This document shows, in pieces, positions 1 to 14,200 of a stretch of 64,000 bases of DNA. The notes below the pieces were generated by a model. That model worked only from the letters and a program-made list of their open reading frames with translations. It had not been told where the DNA came from and searched no databases. Both the position numbers and the translations under genes were made by a program. How positions within the stretch are numbered: the stretch's first letter is position 1; each line of letters opens with the position of its first letter. The stretch is taken from the NCBI GenBank assembly GCA_023376005.1, contig CM042179.1:19806770-19870769 (forward strand), read 5' to 3'. Origin of the DNA: Doryteuthis pealeii. Its lineage: Eukaryota > Mollusca > Cephalopoda > Myopsida > Loliginidae.

Positions 1-143
1 TATGTCAGTCAATATAAAAAAAAAAAAAATTTTATTCATGTATTTTTTTTTTATTCAAAGCCTTTTATTTATTAGATATTTAGACATTAAAAGTCAGTAT
101 TACCAACAAAACTTTTCAGAAAATTGTATACATAGAAAAGAGG

Positions 144-237
144 TTAGTATGTAGCTTCTAACCTGGGAGTTGTGCCCATAGTTTGATAGGTATTGGCAGG
201 AGCAGTGCGTGTTGGGTAGGACACCCCATCTCCAATG
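144..237 (-). CDS. ZDHHC15: ZDHHC exon 10 (last exon seen), residues 283-313
   Basis: The acceptor (AG at 239-238) follows a pyrimidine-rich tract and joins in phase with exon 9. It encodes [11 protein letters not shown], matching the S(L/P)GDG.SFP.R block that follows the fourth membrane segment in ZDHHC2, 15 and 20. Read straight through, it ends six codons later at TAA (146-144). A possible GT donor at 162-161 would end the exon at 163 and continue off the window. Several AATAAA-type signals on the minus strand lie between 30 and 73, which would suit a 3' UTR. I cannot decide between the two endings from sequence alone. Confidence 0.8.
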
Positions 238-3122
238 CTGAAATTGTTGGTGAATTGATACATTATTTAATAACAGCTCACACCTTTAGAGTGCTATAAT
301 AACATTTTTAAGAGTTTAAAAAAATAAGTATAAACAAGTGAGGAAAAAAAAATAGAAAAAAGGAAATACAACTTTTGTATATGTATTTTGGGTATTGGTT
401 TCTTCCCAAACCTTATCATGGACAATTTTTTTCTTAAATATTTTTCTGGGATAATGGGAATAAACAAAAAAAACATTCTAGCTAATTGATTATAACAAAA
501 ATATGCAAAATTTAAGTTCTTAACACATTTAATTCTTATTGGTTCCTCCAAGCTAAAATTCTTCAGAAAATTATTTGGAAGTCAAAGTACATACATTTAA
601 AACTCAGTGATGTTATTAAAAGAACTTTATATCTTAAATTCATTTCCCAGTTAAAATAAATTCTATTCAAACAAACAAATTGATTAAAAAATATTATACA
701 GATCCAAATTAATCAAAGTATTATCTTTTTAAGCAAAAATAAATATTAAAAGTTCTGGATTTGAATCTTTATTCAAGGAGACTTCCAAATAATCTTTAAT
801 ATAACATTTCATATAGTCTAGTCCTTTATAAAATGCATAAGTATCAGTCTTACATGAATAGTATATTTATTACTAAATTTCATATTCACAAACTGAAGAG
901 AAAAAAAAAAAGAACAGTAAAAACAAACAAAAAAAACAGTAATCAAGTAGAAACAATGCTTGATTAAAAAAAAAAAAAAAAGAAAAAAAAAAAAAAAAAA
1001 GAAGATTAATTTATGAGGAAGACCGTCCCAGTCTCCTGCCTCAAAACTTGCTAACGGTGAGTGGTGAAAAACCAACCCCAGCTACGATTGAAGTCCGTAG
1101 CTGAAGCAATAGATAGATATGAAGACGACTAGATAGATAGATAGATAGATAGATAGTTTTTTTTAAAATTTTATTAAAATATAAAAGAATATCTAAATAC
1201 TCAGATTTTCTTTTATTCATGTTTTTTTAATGTCTTGTTTTTAGTTTAAATAAACAAGAATATCTAAATATTTTGATTTTTTTTTTTTACTTGTAATTGA
1301 TTGTTGGAAATAAATATATTAAAATAAAATGAAAATACCGAAAAAAATAAACGTTTTGGATTTTTTTTTATATGTAAGTGAATGTAAAAAAAAACCCAAA
1401 AAAAACAAAAACAAAACGCCCCAAGATGGTTGTTTACTTTCAAGTGACACTGCTTCGGCTACGGACTTCAATCGTAGCTGGGTTGGTTTTTCAGCAATCA
1501 CCGGTAGCAAGTTTTGAGGCAGGAGACCGGGACGGTCTTCCTCATAAATTACCAAAAGAACTTTAATAAATACAAAATAAAAATTTGTTTTATACAAGTT
1601 TCTTAATATGAACACCTTAATTGATAAGAATTGAATCATATTGAAATATACATATTGCTTAATAATTAAGTGACTCGTACATTTTTATAAAACTTACAAG
1701 AGTAAGTATAAATCTTTTCACAGCTTAAGGAAATAGTTTAAGAATATAAACAAGAAAAATTGACAATAATAGTAAATAGCCCAATCACCATCATTATTCA
1801 TGGTCATACAATATCAAGATCTAATTTGGAAAAGAAAAAACAAAGGTTGATTTCTGTATTATATAAAGTAATTTGACTCAAAAAAATGCAATGAATTCTG
1901 CTGGCTAAACATCTTTTTTTACAAGTCCAATATGAATTAAAATTTTTTTTTAAAAGGTTGATGCAAGAAGATAGAAAAAAGTGAATATATCCAAGAAAAC
2001 ATAACAAACATAGTAATGATGAAGAATAAAATCTGTTAATTTTTAATAAAGAATATCAAATTCAGAAGAAGACAGGACTAACATTTTATATCGTTGAATT
2101 TGTACACTTAATACAAAAAATGAAAATAACTGATAATAATCTTTATTAAAATTTAAATCAAGACAATAATGCTACAAAGTTTAAAGTCAACTTTATGCAA
2201 TTTATTGAAGGTCAACCATATTCTCAAAATAATTCTAAAATTTGGCTTTAAAAATTAACACTAGACATTTACTAGATAAATCAATCCATTTTGTATATCA
2301 AATAGATAAAACAATCCATGCATGATATTTTTGATGTTAGAAATCTACAGGAAGAAAAACGTTCACAAAATGTGAATAATTATTTTTGTATTATTTGTAG
2401 GAAAAAAACCTTATTTAGTTTAATGAAAAAATATTGTTTTCAAAATTGGCAAAATAATTTGTTAAAAAGTACATTTTAATAATTCAATGTCAACAATAGG
2501 GAAGAAATAAAAATGTATTTGAACAAAAGATAATTCTGAGATGATGTCTTCATCATCTATGAACCCAACATAAAGTAATCATTGTAGATAGGAAATTAAA
2601 TATTTTATAATAGATAAAATAAAAATAGACTTTGAAAATGTTTGAACTACATAATCTAAACGGTGTAATCAATATAATTATTTTGCATTTAATCTGGTAA
2701 TGTATATAATTAAAAATATTATCTCTTCTTGGCATAAATATAAAAACCAAAAACCAAGACTAAATTTTGTATTTGTTGTTTTGAACAATTCTTAATCACC
2801 TTCTGGATTATTGTGGTTTACATGCAATTTACAATCATCCATTGAAAGTTTTACTTTATACATTTTAAGATATACACAAAAGTAGGATGGGTGACTTTAT
2901 TTAGGTTTTGTGTTAGAACATTTTTTTCAGAATTTTAGAATAGAATTAAGCATAGATAATTTAGTTACTGAATCTGAAAGAGTTAAAGTCAGAAAAGAAA
3001 GGTAATCAAAAGGTAATGGAAAATAGATCAAAAGTTAAGGATATACACATTGGTTCCATGTGCAGTGAGGTATAAGAACACTGATGTATATTGACTAGAT
3101 TAGCATTAGTGAACACGCGGGT

Positions 3123-3157
<35 letters not shown>

Positions 3158-6100
3158 ATTTTAGAATTATTGCATATATCTACATTACTTGAGTCCAGCC
3201 TATCCTTTTGTTTTATCTTGTATGTAACAATTTATAGCAAGGGATGTTCAGAGGAATATATAACTACAGAATTTATGAGACAATAGAATTATTCTACTCA
3301 TGTTAAATTATCTAGTATCGTTAAGCTTGCAATTAGTTAAACCAAAGAGAATATCTTTGTCCTCTTCTTTCTATTTAAATTGGTTCAACATGGTAAGTTT
3401 GTTCTTACCATGTTCATTCAAATCCTATATACTTCAACATACAAACTTATATGCACCATGATAAAAAAAGTTTTTTTTTCAAATGGATTTCATGTTAAAA
3501 AATGAAATAGCATTTTTGATTATCAACACCAACTTAAAAGAGATTAACAATTAGGGAAATGTAAAACCTCAAGAAATTTATTTGAGGCAGCAAATAATGA
3601 ATTAGAAAACTAACATTATGACTAGTATGAATATTTCATAAGTAAAATCTATTTATTGGTTGGAAATATTTCCCATTGTAGTGTATAAGTTTGTAGCTGT
3701 ATAACTCATTTTCTGCTTATACCCAAATAAACAGCTACAACTTGTTTATTGGTTTATAATGCACATGGAAACATTGAATTATTTCCATTTTTAAAATACT
3801 GCAGACGATGTAGAATTATTTCTAGGGACAGAGGATGTGGTCTGTATCTATTCACAGTGATAGTCAAATGATGAGCACCCAAATTTACTAGCATTTTTAG
3901 TTGTATGCCTTTTATTTTGTATATTCTTTTTGCCAACCACCATGTCAACAATTATAAAAATCATAAGCATTGTTTAGGCCAAGTGTAAATTGTTTTTAAA
4001 TTGTCTAGCTAATATATTTACCTGTCTTGTTTTGCACATACTAGTGAAGTGGTCTGCTCTGCTGTATGTTGCATTTTTTTTATTCATTAGTAGGACATTT
4101 AATAACTTTTCCAAAATTATCTATTACACAACATTGGTAACATGTTTGTGTGTTGTGGTAATATTTTTTGTTTTATTTCTATGCTACTTCATGTAACACA
4201 TTTTCAATTTGTCATCTATTTTCTGTATTTCAACGTAGAACACTTATTTGTGATTATTTCTTCTGGCTGAGTGAACAGTTCTATGGTGTTAGTTGTCTTT
4301 CTCTAACATTCTGCATTTGATATATGTGGACTGACAATTCTACAGAATAGAATTACTTGACACTTTCACTGTATTCAGTAATGTTGCAAATATATCCTGC
4401 TAAATGTAATAGTAGAACCAGTCTTCTTTTTCACACTCTACATTGTTCCATGTTGTGTTGGCCATTGCCTTTAATGAACTCTTCAAGGAAGAATTATTTC
4501 TCATCAACATAAAATCCATAAGCCCATCAATTAGCCCATCTAGGACCTTATGTTGCTGTCTCATTAATGGTATCAAAATTTCTAATTCCACTGGTCAAAT
4601 TTTCGCCACAATGTATTTACTACTATGTTTTAAGTTCTTGATTTTCTCATTGTAAATAATATCTTACAATTGTCTGGCTGCAGATTAACTCTTAACGTTC
4701 ACAACACATGTAAACCACAAGATGACCACTAATACTATCATTTATCATAACAATCATACAATAAGTGGTTTACTTCTGCTGGTGTCTACCTGGAATATAA
4801 TTCCAGGATATTACACACAGTATCACAAGCAGCAATGTTTATATAAAGAGAGATACTTTACAGTAGTAGTTACTTTTAGGTATCCTCTGCAATAAAATTT
4901 CTAAATGGTTAGAGAAACCAAAAAAGAACCCATAAATGAATATTGAACATGTGTGTTTATTTTGTGTGTTGTTTAAACAGATGAAATGCACCTGTAATTT
5001 GCTTTTAGGAAAAGGGACAAAAACATACTAAAAAAATAAAAAAAAAATAAATGAAAAAAAAAAAAAAACAAAACAAAAACATATATATAAAAATGAATAA
5101 ATAAATTAAATAAAAAAAAAAAAACTTTAAATTCTGAGTGTAATAGGTATGTGAATAATGTAAAAAAAAAAAGTCAGATATTTAAAAAAATATTTTGAAT
5201 TTTAAATATTTTATTCATAATGAATCTAATTACTTTTATTTTTAAAAAAAATGAAGGTACTGTCCTCCATTTTTCAGTAATAATCACATTTTATCTAAAT
5301 TATTTAAAAACAAAAATGTTTATAAGAGATATTGTTATGATAAAATTTGTTTACCTACAATTAATTACCAAATTATAATGTATCTTCAGAGTAAAGACGG
5401 CAAAGAAATTTTTATAGTTGCAAATTTCAATTAAGTCAATGATGAAAATCTGATTGTTATTAGAATGTAACCAAATTTGATGTGTAACTTTTAGAAAACT
5501 ATTTTCATTACATCTTTAATATTCTCAAATTTCAGAAGAAACTAAACATTTTTGGAAATACCTTTCCTGCTTATAATCTATACAAATATATTATTTATAA
5601 ATTTCAGTAATTATAAAATCTTTATAAACATTTCTATACTTGGTGAATAAAACAATTTCTTTCATTGTACCAATTATAATCCATATTACAAAAAAAAAAA
5701 AAAAGTATTGAAAAATGATTTAGAACTATATGAAATCTGATTTTTTACTTTATCAAGACTATTTAATTTTATTTATAAAATTTATATTTATTAAATCAGT
5801 TTACAGTGTTTATCTATTGCCAATTTATGTTAAAATATTACATTTCTAGTTTAAAAGGTTTTAAAAATATTACGTGTTTATTTCATATGCAGAAGTGATT
5901 TGATGGTGGGAATATGTTCCTTTCACTTAAAGGGGAATCAAGAGAAATGTGTGAAATAATTTAACTTTGATGCTGAGAAGTTTAGTAAATTTTGAAATAA
6001 TTTTTTTTTACACTTATGCTACAATAAGGATTCAAGTAAATGTTGTAATGAACACTATCTGGTGTCAAAATTTTACTCAAATAAATTCTTCTGCGATTTG

Positions 6101-9100
6101 ACTACTTAGGAGATTAATAACACTGAAATAACTGCACTTTGTACAATTATAAAAGTAGGTACTTAATTATTTATAATTTATAAGAGTAATCCATGTGAGA
6201 CCTTTCTGGGAATACATTTAAAATTATTTGTAATGATGTACAAAAATCTATATTAAAAATACTGTTTACTATAGGTGCTCATTTCATAAACATACATGAA
6301 TATATTAGTAAAAATAACTGTTTCTGGTTCATATAAAAACACACAAAGCCACCAATTCTTGAATGAAATAAAAGTATTAGTTTCTCTGCATCATAACACC
6401 AGTATTTTCTTTTTTACTGCAGGCTATCATTCTTTTGTAATTTTTGAATTACTAACAACATACCTTCAAAATATTTTTGCTTGTTCAACAATTTTTTTGT
6501 TGTTGCATACATCATTTAATATTTTGCAATATATAGATTTGCAAAAGAAAAAAAAAAAAAAGAAAAAGAAAAAAAAAAAGAATTCAATGTCATTCTTGTG
6601 CTAATTATTGGTAAGATTTACTGGCATAATTGTATTTAAGCATTCATCGACCTCACAAAAGCTTATGAGTTGAAGTGGTCTCTTCCAGTCAGTTGAATGG
6701 ATAGCCCCCCCCCCAACTCCTTCGCATCCTTCAGTCTTTTCACATTGACATGCAAGGCACCATCCAGTTTGATGGGTCCACCTCAGACCCTTTCAGCATC
6801 TGTCATGGTGTCAAGCAGGGATGTACGTTGGCACCCACTCTTTTTAGGATTCTATCCTTCTGTGCCAGGCTTTTGGTACAGCAAAGGGTCTACCTTCACA
6901 CAAAGACAGATAGTAATCTATTCAATCTTGGCCATTTAAAAGCCAAAACAAAAGGTCAGGCCATTTTTCATCCAGGACATGCTGTTTGTTGATGACACAG
7001 CAGTGGTAGCACACTCTCACAAGCACCTACAAACACTCATGGACCATTTCATCCAAGCCTGTCAGGACTTTAGCCTGACCATTAGTATAAACAAAACCAA
7101 TACGATGGGACAGGAAACTGAAAATCCTCCCTCCATTGCCATCAACAACTGGACATCACCTGGAGAGACAGGATCACTAACACAGCAGTCCTAGAGAGAG
7201 CACACCCTCCCAGCTTGTGCTATCTACTGAGAGTGTTGTTTCCACTGGTTGGACCATGTCCACTGGATGGACGATGGGCAAATCCCAAAGGACATTCCTC
7301 TATGCGGAACTTTCATCTGGCAAGAGACAGATTTGTCACCCACAGCTGTGATTTAAGTATGTCTCATCTCAAGTTCTTTAACATCAACCCTGCCAGCTGG
7401 GAAAATTTGGCTCGGGACTGCCTTCAGTAGCAACAGGCTCTCCATAGCGGGTTATTCCTGTCTGAAGTCACCCTAGCATAACACCATGAAACAAAGGGTT
7501 TCAAGAGAAAGCTACATCAACAGAGCACCAGTACACTATCAACATCTTCAGGACCAGCCTTTACATTTAACATCTGTAGTCAAAACTGTTTTTCAAATAC
7601 TGGCCTTCAGTCACAGAAGGTGCTGTGCTAAAATGTAACTTCAGGGTACAAGAAATCTATGGTCTTCTGAGACTGTGATGCCAATGATTTAAGTGTATAG
7701 ATATATAGACAATGGTAGAAAAGTAGGCTTGTTGAAAAAGTCAAAATGTAATGGGACTAAGTTTAAAAGGAAATAATTGGTTTACGGTAGGATTTGAGAC
7801 TTGGAGTTAACTAAGTCATCAAATGATTCAAGATTAAGTCAAATTGATGGATAACTGAAGCAACATATAAGCATCTGGGTCAAGAAAATTTGTTTGATTA
7901 AATTATGGTGATATCAAAATAAAAACTTGTACTTTTATTGAAAAGAGAGATAAATTAAGTATCTTAAATGTTCACTTGGTTGGAAAACAATATTCCTAAG
8001 GAATTATGAAATAATAATTGAATCCGGGATATTATTTATCCCAACAATAATATAAAATGTCATTATTAACCAAGATTCTAATGTATTTTCTGAGAAGGAG
8101 ATAAATTTATGTGATCCCAGAATCACCAGAGATTAGATGGATTCTAGATACAAAAATGTGTGACAAATAGATTTAAGGTATCCAGGCTGGATTATTCAGA
8201 TTTAACTGAGAGCATCTTTAGTATTATAGTTAAAATATTGTTTGTAGTCCTTTGATTAGATATGCATCCTGTCTGCCTAATCACAAATCATTTGCAAATG
8301 AAATGATGCAACAATTTACAAGTGAAAATGATTAGCTGTAAAATTTCATATCTCCAACTTAGCTAAAAATATATTAAAAAACTTATACAGCATTTTAAAA
8401 TTAATTTATTTCTGAAAATAAAATCACACACACACGGTTGTGCTGACAAAATGGATTCCCATGATTTTCTTGCTACCAGTTCTGATCGGTCATCGCTCCT
8501 GGCTGGTCCTCTGTACAGCATCCACAATCTGCAGAGCTGATTGATGTAGGTTTTTGCTGATTGGCCCACACTGGTGAGTCCATGTGTAGGTGTCCACAGG
8601 AGAATCACTTACAGATTTATCCTTGCTTCTCCAGCATGTCTTGTTCATCTTGCTTATGCGATAGGGGGTAAGTGGCAGTATAGCTACATTTTTGTGTGGT
8701 GCTGCTTTCAAGATTTGTTCAAGACAGCATGCATCATTTTTGTGTAGTTCCCACCTAAGTGGTGCAGCCATAGAGTAGCACTGATACAACCAAAGCTTGA
8801 AAGAATTCTCACTTTATCTTATCAGTGAGATCAGATTTCCATATGATTGATAATCTGTCTATAGCAGTCCATGTCTTTCATGTGTATATTGACATTACTT
8901 TCTGTAGATGAGATATTACTACCTAGGTATGTGAACTGGTCAATTAATTTCAAAGACTTACCATCCAGTGTAGGGATATCTCCATCTTGTTTAAAAACAC
9001 TCATATATAACTCAGTTATATCTGACATTCACATAGAGGCCAATGCTTCTATCTGACTTTCACAATTCAGAGAATGATAGTATGTTGCCTTTCTCTATTG

Positions 9101-9534
9101 CATTTTGTTTATACACTGCATTGCATAATTGAAGTATGTCAAATTTTCTTGTCTTCCACACACAGGGGGAGAGGGTATTTGTGGCTTTTCTACTTTTTAT
9201 TGTTTTTAGGACTTTGTCGATTTCATCCTTTGTAAAGTGTCCGAGCTTAATGTCTAGTTGGCTATTAATGATTTTTTAGGCATTATTATCTGTGATTTTA
9301 GGAGGGTTTTCCAGCAGTTTCTTGAAGGGTTCTTTCCACTTCAAAAGTCTATCTTCTTGGTTGGCTGCATTTAGCTTTGATGAGGTGCTTTTCCTACCCC
9401 TATTTTTTTATTTTCTTCAGAATTTCTGATTTTATTCATTTGGCCTTGGATGTATTCTAGTTCTTTTTTTGTAAGTTAATTCTATCTGAGCTTTCTTAAG
9501 ATTTTGCACATTGTTGGGTTTGTTTTATTACATG

Positions 9535-9582
<48 letters not shown>

Positions 9583-11177
9583 TTAGGAGGTTGATTTAGA
9601 AGGCTATCACAATGCAGGTGTAAAAAAAAAATAATAATACGGTAACAATGGTGTTGTGTGTTAACCTGTATTTAATTCTTGAATTTTTGAGATAATATCT
9701 CTTTTTCAAAAGATCACTGGAACTGAAGCAGTCTAGTTATAGCATTTCTTTTTATATATATATTTTACACACACACACACAGAGGGTATGATGGGTAAAA
9801 TGTAACCATTTTAAATAATTCATTTCATGCATGTGCTTTGTTTCAGGTTTTGTCTACTGTGCAACAAACTAGAATTAGTTGGGCACTGTTTGTGTTGAAA
9901 GCAGCACTATGACAATTCACTTTTCCAGAAATATGGATACAGCATGTTGTACTGCTTAGTATTCATACTGGAAGCTCCAATACGACAATTTCAGTGTTTT
10001 TAGGTGTCAATCTGAGGAGCGCAGAGGATTTGAAAATTATTGGCCAAGTCCAATAGTGATTACTAGGGTACAACACAATCAGGAGGTTCATTATGATTGT
10101 TTTGATAAAAAAAGAAATTTTGAATTTGTTAGTGATTGACAATAATCATAGTAAGACAATCAGGTCCATACCCAGAGGCATGGGAGTGTTGGAGTTTCTT
10201 ATCAGGCAGAAGATGAGATTTTTTATCACAAGCCATGAAGGACAAGACAGCATTGCAAAGATTTTCAACAAATTCAAGAATCTCAAACTGATAATGCTTT
10301 TGTTTTTCTCAAATTAAAAATATTTCAACCAGGATAAGATGGTAAACTCAAAACAACCATTGGCTTGCTCTATCCTCACAAGATGTATCAACAGTGATGA
10401 AAACCAAACATTCAGTCCACATTATGTTGCTTGGGGTCACATGACCTCACACTTAACATGGAGACCTACATCAAGTGCCCAGTAGAGTTAGTGCTGCCCT
10501 GGATTGAGAGAGTGGCTGCTAGAAGATTATATTTGGCAACAGGACTTAGTACCATGCCACACAAGCAGGAGAACAGATTTTAACATCAGAAAATTTCTGT
10601 GACCATATTACCCCTAACATCTGGCTGCTTAACTCCCCAGATTGCATCGTCATTTCTTTGAATAAATTTTATTTTATTTCAAGATACTGTCATGTAATTT
10701 TGATAAATATATCTGATAAAGTAAGATGTCAATGTTATTTTCATTTTTGCATAATTTAGACAATTTATGCATCACACCCTCATTCAATAGATAAGGTGAA
10801 TTTTGCCTAAGGAGTTGGCAATAAGAAACAATATTTACAGTTGCACCTTTCTTAATGAAATCAATAGTGAGGAGTCCTTTCATGAATCAGAAGCCTGCCA
10901 GCAGGATCTTCTTTTACCAGAGAATCAGTGTGCTCCCACTCCATGTCTTTTTCGGCTCAGGCTCATAATAGTAAACATATTTAGCCCATTTTTAAACAAT
11001 TTTATTGACTAAAACATGCTCCACACATTAATCATTCTTCTGTAAATTTTACATGCTTTACACTTTTCAGCTACCAAAAATTTGATGACAGACCTCTGTT
11101 CAAGTCTGTGAATAGCCTCAAAACAAATTTTGCATGATTAAAATAATGTGTTATAATCTAATTCTAAACACACACAC

Positions 11178-11225
<48 letters not shown>

Positions 11226-14200
11226 GCAGGATGCACAAATGTATTTTTTCATCACTAAATATAAAGGTGCCAACCCAAAATTTGGTGAATGTTTAACTGA
11301 ATGTTATACATTTACTGTTTTACATAGCATGTTGTCTCAATGAAAATGGCACTAACTGGATATTCATGGAATATTTAGTAGTAGCACTATGGACAAGAGA
11401 AAAAAGTTATGATACAAACAATTAAAAAGTGAAACAACAAAAATAAGATTGTAGAGAAACTTATGTTTGAGGATTTTTGTCAGATCATTCAATGCATTAA
11501 AGATGCAGTGATGCAAACATTTTTTGCCAAGAATGACATTATTATCATTTGATAACTAGAAATGTCGTTGTTTACAGAGAAACTCAAGAGACCACACCCA
11601 AATTACCCCAATTATATTAATGTCACTGCAGAAAACATGCACACACACAAAAATTAAAGTCAATGTTGATTGTCTTTTTATTTTTGCTATCCAGGGTGTT
11701 TTCCACGAAACATTTATCGCTTTCGGTCAAAATTCAAGTATCGATTTTTACTGTGAGGTTAAGTGGAAATCATCAGAAATGTCTAGAGGAAGAAGAAAAT
11801 AAACACATCTACTTCCACATTACTATTCTTGATTAAAAAAGTAAAAATTAAAAAAGGGAGACAATTTTGAAATAACTATGTCACTTTAGCAATGCATGAA
11901 ATATTGGTAAACCATTAGGTTCTTTGCCTGGATACTATTTTGAAAGATACAATATAAACGAAGTATCAGGGCAAATCATTTTATCACCCCCTCCCCCGCA
12001 CAAACAGATTCCCAAATTTTGGGGTAGCACCTCATAACTACTTACTTTACCTACTACATCAACAGTTTTTTTTTAACATTACATAGAAGCGTAATATTGA
12101 ATTAATAAGGATGTATTTTAAGAATACTGAAAAAGAAAGTATTTGATACATTTGAATATGTAGATAAATATTTGTGAAAATGTACTTACCTTGTGAATAA
12201 AGGAAGAGCTCCTCTAAGTTTATCTTCTCCAAATATTTGTACAAAGTTGTTACATTTGCCTAAACTAAATCCATCTTTATCCTGTCCTGTTTGGAATATT
12301 GGAGCTCGAAAGGCCTCTGATAAAATAAGAATAGACATTTATAAATATATACATTGAATAATATATGGATTATTAAGCAGTTTGAATTTTTTCCATATTT
12401 GACTAATAAAAACTCAAGTTAAATTTTGAGATAAAAACATTCCAGAAAATGTATTTTGAAATCACAAAATAGAAGGCCATTTTTTGTAATTTTCAAGATG
12501 AAAACAAAGCTTCAAATAGAAGCTTGGAGAATAAGTCATGAACTGCATATTATTAAAAAATAATTGATATATAACATTTCTATTCCTAAATTTGTGTATA
12601 AACACAACAAAACAAACCAATATATTATGCAGTAATAAAACTTTTGTGATAAATTATGAAAAATGTTAAATAACATTTATAATTATATGCACTATAAAAA
12701 AAAAAGCATATATAATTAAAACTGGTGTAATTTCTGATAAGTTTTCTCAAAAGAATGAAGTATATCAATGTAGTGCTATCACAAAAATATTTCACATATC
12801 AACCTGCCTGGAGTTATTTTATGCCTAGATTTTATGGAATAGCATGTTAAAGATTTTTGTGCAGTTTAAGATTTTTGCACACAGTTATACAATATATAGT
12901 ATTCCTATGTAGTACTAATAATTTTGTAAATAGATCAATTTAACGCATAGATTGTAGCCTAACAGGTACTACCACTGGGTCAGAATGGACCTGGGAATAA
13001 TATTTGGGCATGGATAGGACCACGAGTGGGACCCTCCTGAAGAGGACACAGTCATCATATTCTAAGCTCCACTGACAGGGCAAGAGTGTATATCAAGAGA
13101 AATAGATTACTTACCTAAAGTTGTTCTGTTATGTAAAATAAGGAATATATGGTATCCAAACAAAGAGATTAAACTCAAACCAAACATCACAGATGCAAAA
13201 AATAAAAATAAGATATGTAATCGGCCTGCTGCATGACCAGTTTCATTGGCCTGAAAGAAGAAAAAATAAAAAGTATAAACATTATATTAACATTTATTGT
13301 AATTGTGAGATTCATAAGTTTTGTAGAAATTTTTCATTCAAACTATCATGGATAAAGTAAGTTTTATAGATAATGCATATTTATATATGTTATTTTAACA
13401 ATAACAAAATTTACATTTAAGAAGAGATATTATTCTTTCAATCCAACATTTTGTTCTTTGTTGTTGTTGTTGTCATTACAATTTAATTTTTCTTGGTTTA
13501 TGATGCATCTAGTTATCCAGTTGAGAGTTTCCTGTTTGATATTTTTTGAAGTTTTAGTTATAAAATTACAGGATGTCACATACACCAGAGAAAAACAGAA
13601 ATAAAATAAAAACAAGAAAAATAGGAATGCTAGTCTAAATGAATCATTGAAAAGTTTTGTATTAAAGTAAATTATTTCCAAACTGTCCTCAAAGTAATGA
13701 TATACAAATTGCTGAAGAATTTAATCTGTATTCTTAAAATCTGGTACATTAAGAAACCAAATGATAGCTTTAAAATTGGGTAATTCCACTCCCAAATCAA
13801 ATTTTATTATAGTAATGTCTTATATACAAGACACTTGTATAGAATATTTTGTATGTTTGATAAAAATTCTGAGATTTTCTAAAGTGAAGTCAAGTAAAAT
13901 GATAAATGAACTTGACTACTTAAAATCTTTGTAATATGTTTTACACTTGGTTTAGATACTAATTAATAATAGTTTTTTTTTAATAGAACAAAAATACTTT
14001 TTGTTTCATCCATCTAAATATATAAGAGTAAGTTTTTGGTATGTACGTGTCGATCTATAACACAGAAAAGAGAAGTCACTCAGATTTGAAATCTTGCATA
14101 TAGATTAATATCCTTCTAACTAAGAAACACGTCAAATTTGGTTATTGAATTTTACTAATTAAGGGATATAATTAATTAAGCCAAAATCACCCAATTTGCA

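Larger units (their letters stand above)
238..12189 (-). other. Intron 9 of the ZDHHC gene (12 kb)
   Basis: It contains an inverted 100-bp repeat pair (1009-1109 and 1452-1550), a GT microsatellite, two decayed LINE pieces (6638-7690 plus, 8430-9480 minus), an IS630/Tc1-type transposase relic (10030-10665 plus) and TA microsatellites. I see no host exon between 1600 and 6600 or between 10670 and 12180. That sequence is AT-rich with A-tracts, including 5040-5125 and 6545-6580. A short minus-strand open stretch at 4400-4591 has no recognisable family. Confidence 0.85.

Noticed and set aside
4400..4655. Overlapping open frames on both strands with protein-like composition
   Set aside because: Short, no recognisable motif, no splice support and not in phase with the ZDHHC gene.
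11134..11343. 69-codon open frame on the plus strand
   Set aside because: Its core is a translated TA microsatellite (Ile-Tyr repeats).
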